Shown here one piece after another: positions 60,351-64,000 of a stretch of DNA of 64,000 nt (positions within the stretch are counted from its first letter, which is position 1; each line of letters starts with the position of its first letter). Both the position numbers and the translations under genes were made by a program. The stretch covers positions 515,456-579,455 of the forward strand of contig JBLWTG010000002.1 in the NCBI GenBank assembly GCA_048270225.1, written 5' to 3'. Source of the DNA: Allopusillimonas sp048270225. Its GTDB lineage: Bacteria > Pseudomonadota > Gammaproteobacteria > Burkholderiales > Burkholderiaceae_B. Under the pieces are notes generated by a model, which searched no databases, was not told where the DNA came from, and saw only the letters and a program-made list of their open reading frames with translations.

Positions 60351-61280
60351 TCAGACCGAGGGTGCGGCACGCCGCACCACAAATCGCTCCACATACTCGT
60401 TGACGGGATGGTCACGGATATCGCCGGGCGTACCAACCTGCTCCACCTTGCCGTCGCGCAGGATGATGATGCGCTGGCCCAGACGCAACGCCTCATCAAT
60501 GTCATGCGTGATGAAGACGATGGTTTTCTGCAAGCGCTGCTGCAGGGCCAGGAGCTGGTCCTGCATGTCGTAGCGTATCAATGGGTCCAGGGCTGAAAAC
60601 GCCTCGTCCATCAGCAACACCTGCGCGTCGATGGCCAGGGCGCGCGCCAGGCCCACGCGCTGACGCATCCCACCCGACAGCTCATCGGGATAGCTTTTTT
60701 CGTATTCGGCCAGACCCACGCGTTCGAGCCACGAGCTTGCCGTCTTCCTGGCCTGTTGCCGGCTTTCTCCGCGCACACTCAACCCGAAAGCCACGTTGTC
60801 CACGACGTTAAGATGCGGCAGCAAACCAAAGTTCTGAAACACCATGCTGATCTTATGCCGACGCAGCTCGCGCAGTTCGGGCATGCTCAGGGTGAGAATG
60901 TTCTCGCCATCGACCCGCACTTCGCCGGCCGACGGATCGATCAGCCTGTTCAGGTGGCGTACCAGCGTGGACTTCCCGGAGCCCGACAGACCCATGATGC
61001 AGGTTATCTGTCCCGTGGGAATATCGGCGTTCACACCCGCCAGCCCCACATTGACGCCGGTCTTTGTCTGCACGGCTGACTTGTCGACACCTTCGCGCAG
61101 CAGTGCCAGCGCCTCGGACTCGCGCCGGCCGAAGACTTTATACACATCGCGTATCTGAATCTTGACCTCGCCAGCCGGCTGGGTCCCGTCTATCGCCGAT
61201 GAGGCCAGGGAATCGGCACGCGGTTCACCGCCAACTGCCGCGTGCAGCGGTACCGTATTTTCTTTTTCTGTCCCGCTCAT
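60351..61280 (-). CDS. Betaine/choline-type ABC transporter ATP-binding protein
   Basis: 309-residue ATPase of the ProV/ChoV/OpuAA class. It shows IQIRDVYKVFGRRESEALAL, the Walker A GLSGSGKSTLVRHLNRL, the Q-loop VFQNFGLLPHLNVVDNVAFG, signature LSGGMRQRVGLARAL, Walker B VLLMDEAFSALDPLIR and the H-loop THDIDEAL. It has no C-terminal CBS domains, unlike ProV. The ATG at 61280 overlaps the permease stop by 4 bp; a longer open frame on this strand is only the permease gene read out of frame. Together they make an osmolyte importer. Confidence 0.93.
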   Translation of the reverse strand: MSGTEKENTVPLHAAVGGEPRADSLASSAIDGTQPAGEVKIQIRDVYKVFGRRESEALALLREGVDKSAVQTKTGVNVGLAGVNADIPTGQITCIMGLSGSGKSTLVRHLNRLIDPSAGEVRVDGENILTLSMPELRELRRHKISMVFQNFGLLPHLNVVDNVAFGLSVRGESRQQARKTASSWLERVGLAEYEKSYPDELSGGMRQRVGLARALAIDAQVLLMDEAFSALDPLIRYDMQDQLLALQQRLQKTIVFITHDIDEALRLGQRIIILRDGKVEQVGTPGDIRDHPVNEYVERFVVRRAAPSV

Positions 61281-63298
61281 CGCGCGTTCTCCTGTTGCAT
61301 CAAGGCCCGCTTGCCCCGGCGCGGGCGGCCATAGGCCTGCGTGATACGGTCGATGACGATGGCCAGTATCACAATCGCGACGCCCGCCTGCAGGCCGCGG
61401 CCCACATCCAGGGTCTGAATGCCGGCCAGGACATCCTCGCCCAGTCCACGCGCGCCGATCATCGAGGCCACCACCACCATGGCCAGCGCCATCATCGTGG
61501 TCTGGTTGATTCCCGCCATAATGCTGGGCCGGGCCAGCGGCAGGGTCACTCTGACCAGCATCTGCCAGCGCGTGACGCCAAACGACTGCGCCGCTTCCAT
61601 GACATTGCCATCCACATGTCGCAAGCCCAGGACCGTCAGGCGTATCAGAGGCGGCACGGCATAAATAATGGTGGCGAACAGCGCGGGCACCTTGCCCAGC
61701 CCGAACAGCATGAGCACCGGAATCAGATACACAAAACTGGGTAGGGTCTGCATCACATCCAGGATGGGCGTCATCACGCGACGCAATACCCTGCTGCTCG
61801 CGGCCAGTATCCCCACCGGCACGCCGATGACGATGGAGAACAGCGTAGACACCAGCACCAGCGAGAAGGTCTGCATCAGCTTGTCCCACAGCCCCACTGC
61901 GCCGATGGCGTACAGGCAGACGATGTACAGCACCGTAGTGAAGGGCTTGCGGGTTGCGTGCCAGGACAGCAGTGCAACCAACGCCAGGAATAGCCACGGC
62001 GGTATCGCCTCCATCAGCTGTTCGATCGGCAACAAGACCGTGGTTAGTATGAATTCGCTCGATTCCCGGAAACTGCCGCCATATGACTTCACCGCCGCCA
62101 TGAGACGCTGGTTGACGAATTGCGCGACAGACCACTCAGGAAATATGCCCTGGCCTGAGCGTGCTGCAACCGTCCCGGACGCGCCAACGTTGCCTTGGAC
62201 GCTTGCGTCGCCGTTCGCCCGCGCGTCAGCCTTGCCATCGGGGCTCGTACCGGCATTGGCCTGAGCCAGGCCCAGCTTCTGATCGGCCCGCGCGGCGGCC
62301 TCGGCTGGCAGCCAGGCATGCCAGATTTCAGGATGTGCACGCAAAAACTTGGTCGCCATCGCCTGTCCGCTGGCGCGGGACTCCGTCATCTCCAGAATGA
62401 TTTTGTTCAATAGTGGTGGCTGAAGCTGCAGCCGCTCGAAAAACGCGACAAGCTCGGGGTTGTTCCTGGCAAAGACGGAAGATACGCCCACGCTCAGATG
62501 GGCCACCAGAAAGTCGGAGGAGCACAGCTTGCCCTCGCCGCTGACAATGGTGTCCCAGCAGGCCTGATTGAACGGATCCTGTTTGACCTTGGCGAACTTG
62601 TACTTTGCCATCAGGCCTGCGGGCTGCCAGTAATAGAACAATATCGGCTTGCCCTGGTCGTAGGCTGCGCTGATGGCCGCGTCCAGTGCGGCGCCCGTGC
62701 CTGCACGAAAGTTGTTGTAGTCCTTGTCCAGGCCGTGCAGGGTCAACAAGCGGCTATTGGTTTTTTCGCAGACCCAGCCTGACGGGCAATTGAGAAAACG
62801 CCCCTTGGACGGCACTTCCGGATCCCGGAAAAGGGATTTATAACGCGGCAGGTCTCGCCAGGAAGCCAGGTCCGGCGCGACAGGCTCGATGCCGCGCGTG
62901 GCATCGCCATGCACGACATAATCGGGCACATACCATCCCTGCTCCGCGCCGCCCGCCAACGTATCACCCACGACCTTGACATCGCCGGCCTTGATTGCCT
63001 TTTCGATAATGGGCGAACGCCCCGACCACAACTCGGCAATGATCTGCAGGTCGTTTTGCGCCAGCGCGGACTCAATTGCAGCAGGCGTGCCGGGGATGAT
63101 TTCCGTTGTGCATCCATAAGCGGCCTGCAGCAAGGCCTGGATCAGGTGCGTGGTAAACGTGGCGCTTTCCCAGGTCTGGTCTGCCAGCTTGACAGGGGCG
63201 CCTGCGTTGCAGGACGTGTTCTGGGCGGAGGCGGGCGCCTGCCACAGGGCCATCACCGTCAGCAGAACCGTTCCAAGGTAAATCCGCACTCTGTTCAT
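61277..63298 (-). CDS. Fused substrate-binding protein and permease of a betaine/choline-type ABC transporter
   Basis: 673-residue fusion. Residues 1-25 are a signal peptide; about 30-335 are an OpuAC-like binding domain with aromatic residues that could form a cation-binding box (Trp43, Trp91, Trp122, Tyr123, Trp224); about 345-385 are a low-complexity Ala/Gly/Asp linker; about 420-660 are an OpuAB/ProW-like permease with the EAA-type loop (EAAQSFGVTRWQMLVRVTLP). The order, binding domain first, is the reverse of many Gram-positive fusions. A GAGGGG ribosome-binding site precedes the ATG. The substrate could be glycine betaine, choline, proline betaine or a related osmolyte. Confidence 0.93.
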   Translation of the reverse strand: MNRVRIYLGTVLLTVMALWQAPASAQNTSCNAGAPVKLADQTWESATFTTHLIQALLQAAYGCTTEIIPGTPAAIESALAQNDLQIIAELWSGRSPIIEKAIKAGDVKVVGDTLAGGAEQGWYVPDYVVHGDATRGIEPVAPDLASWRDLPRYKSLFRDPEVPSKGRFLNCPSGWVCEKTNSRLLTLHGLDKDYNNFRAGTGAALDAAISAAYDQGKPILFYYWQPAGLMAKYKFAKVKQDPFNQACWDTIVSGEGKLCSSDFLVAHLSVGVSSVFARNNPELVAFFERLQLQPPLLNKIILEMTESRASGQAMATKFLRAHPEIWHAWLPAEAAARADQKLGLAQANAGTSPDGKADARANGDASVQGNVGASGTVAARSGQGIFPEWSVAQFVNQRLMAAVKSYGGSFRESSEFILTTVLLPIEQLMEAIPPWLFLALVALLSWHATRKPFTTVLYIVCLYAIGAVGLWDKLMQTFSLVLVSTLFSIVIGVPVGILAASSRVLRRVMTPILDVMQTLPSFVYLIPVLMLFGLGKVPALFATIIYAVPPLIRLTVLGLRHVDGNVMEAAQSFGVTRWQMLVRVTLPLARPSIMAGINQTTMMALAMVVVASMIGARGLGEDVLAGIQTLDVGRGLQAGVAIVILAIVIDRITQAYGRPRRGKRALMQQENAR

Positions 63299-63364
63299 TC
63301 ACTGCCCCTCTTTGTTCTTTTTATGGTGCGTCGGCCCTGGATGCGCGGCACCTGCCCATAATGC

Positions 63365-63393
63365 AAAACGCCATGCTATGAGCATGGCGTTTT
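63365..63393 (-). terminator. Terminator after rpsJ
   Basis: AAAACGCCATGCT pairs with AGCATGGCGTTTT around a 3-base loop, a perfect 13-bp stem with T-runs. It lies 33 bp beyond the rpsJ stop and separates rpsJ from the transporter genes. Confidence 0.88.
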
Positions 63394-63425
63394 TCTTGGT
63401 GCGCCCAAGGCGCTCAAGGAACAGC

Positions 63426-63737
63426 TTACTGCAATGCGATTTCGACGTCTACACCTGCGGGCAGGTCAAGGCGCATCAGCGCGTCAACAGTCTTGTCGGT
63501 AGGATCCACGATATCCATCAGGCGTTGGTGCGTGCGCATTTCGAACTGATCACGCGACGTCTTGTTGACGTGCGGCGAACGCAGCACGTCGTAGCGACGG
63601 ATGCGAGTAGGCAGCGGAACGGGGCCGCGAACCACCGCGCCCGTGCGCTTGGCCGTTTCAACGATTTCGGCAGCAGATTGATCGATCAGCTTGTAATCGA
63701 AGGCTTTCAGACGGATGCGGATTTTCTGGTTTTTCAT
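63426..63737 (-). CDS. rpsJ: Ribosomal protein S10
   Basis: 103-residue small-subunit and antitermination (NusE) protein: MKNQKIRIRLKAFDYKLIDQ, AAEIVETAKRTGAVVRGPVP, LPTRIRRYDVLRSPHVNKTS and RDQFEMRTHQRLMDI. It stands 61 bp after tuf and is followed by a terminator instead of rplC. Confidence 0.99.
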   Translation of the reverse strand: MKNQKIRIRLKAFDYKLIDQSAAEIVETAKRTGAVVRGPVPLPTRIRRYDVLRSPHVNKTSRDQFEMRTHQRLMDIVDPTDKTVDALMRLDLPAGVDVEIALQ

Positions 63738-63798
63738 GGGTATTCCTAAAGAACGAATTAGACGGGAGCATGATTGCCCCCGCCAGCGTCAAGCCGTG

Positions 63799-64000
63799 TT
63801 ACTTGGAGATGGTGGCAACCACACCGGCGCCCACCGTACGACCGCCTTCGCGGATCGCAAAGCGCAGGCCTTCTTCCATGGCGATCGGCGCGATCAGGCT
63901 GACCTTCATCGACACGTTATCGCCTGGCAGTACCATTTCCTTGTCCGCAGGCAGCTCGATCGTGCCCGTTACGTCCGTCGTGCGGAAGTAGAACTGCGGA
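63799..64000 (-). CDS. tuf: Elongation factor Tu (partial, C-terminal end)
   Basis: Only the last 66 codons are inside the window; the rest lies beyond position 64000. The visible residues, PQFYFRTTDVTGTIELPADK and VLPGDNVSMKVSLIAPIAME, then RFAIREGGRTVGAGVVATIS with final Lys, are the invariant EF-Tu domain III end. The gene sits directly upstream of rpsJ, as usual for the str operon. Confidence 0.98.
   Translation of the reverse strand, partial: PQFYFRTTDVTGTIELPADKEMVLPGDNVSMKVSLIAPIAMEEGLRFAIREGGRTVGAGVVATISK

Noticed and set aside
60351..62135. 594-codon frame that seems to fuse an N-terminal domain to the ATPase
   Set aside because: The first 285 codons are the permease gene read out of frame. 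The ATPase has its own ATG at 61280, overlapping the permease stop by 4 bp.

Overview
The window is GC-rich bacterial chromosome. Ribosomal protein sequences, gene order and two tripartite-tricarboxylate (Bug) binding proteins point to a betaproteobacterium of the Burkholderiales, most like the Alcaligenaceae (Bordetella, Achromobacter, Pusillimonas relatives). This is recognition by eye; no database was searched. I saw no rRNA, tRNA, insertion sequence, phage or CRISPR array.

Layout. 1-2030: 3' part of uvrA. 2059-4889 (minus): dgt-aroB-aroK. 5004-9171 (plus): mrcA (PBP1A), lptM, lysA. 9307-13523 (minus): cytochrome c4, resB, ccsA (cytochrome c maturation system II). 13680-15316 (plus): engB-hemB. 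15332-20217: a LysR gene divergent from an AidB-like acyl-CoA dehydrogenase, Bug protein and CaiB CoA-transferase. 20231-22839 (minus): cutA-dsbD. 23016-31916 (minus): rplN to rplQ, that is the spc and alpha ribosomal operons with secY, infA and rpoA. 31917-55183: about 23 kb of metabolic genes. 55325-60091 (minus): rplC to rpsQ. 60351-63298 (minus): a betaine/choline-type ABC transporter. 63426-63737: rpsJ. 63799-64000: 3' end of tuf.

The main structural observation is that the normally continuous tuf-S10-spc-alpha ribosomal run is cut twice: between rpsJ and rplC by an osmolyte transporter, and between rpsQ and rplN by the 23-kb block. Each break is closed by a strong hairpin terminator (63365-63393 and 55184-55235). 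The blocks downstream of the breaks therefore need their own promoters, and rplC has a structured leader that may carry one.

The 23-kb block contains: (a) an aldehyde dehydrogenase unit; (b) a nearly complete fatty-acid degradation locus, namely a PsrA-like TetR regulator with a PsrA-type operator, fadE, thiolase, FadB/J-like enzyme, FadL channel, DUF4442 hotdog protein, FadD and a secreted chalcone-isomerase-like protein; (c) an IclR-controlled cluster (Bug binding protein, acyl-CoA ligase, citryl-CoA-lyase-like protein, SDR) that looks like uptake, CoA activation and C-C cleavage of an unknown carboxylate; (d) a LysR-MFS pair divergent from a nitronate monooxygenase; (e) a triple-PAS LuxR-type regulator facing an unrecognised small gene across a CTAG-rich palindrome. 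Lipid and organic-acid catabolism thus sits inside the ribosomal superoperon. The best candidates for undescribed biology are cluster (c), the split of the ribosomal operon with its new leader, and the regulator/small-protein pair in (e).
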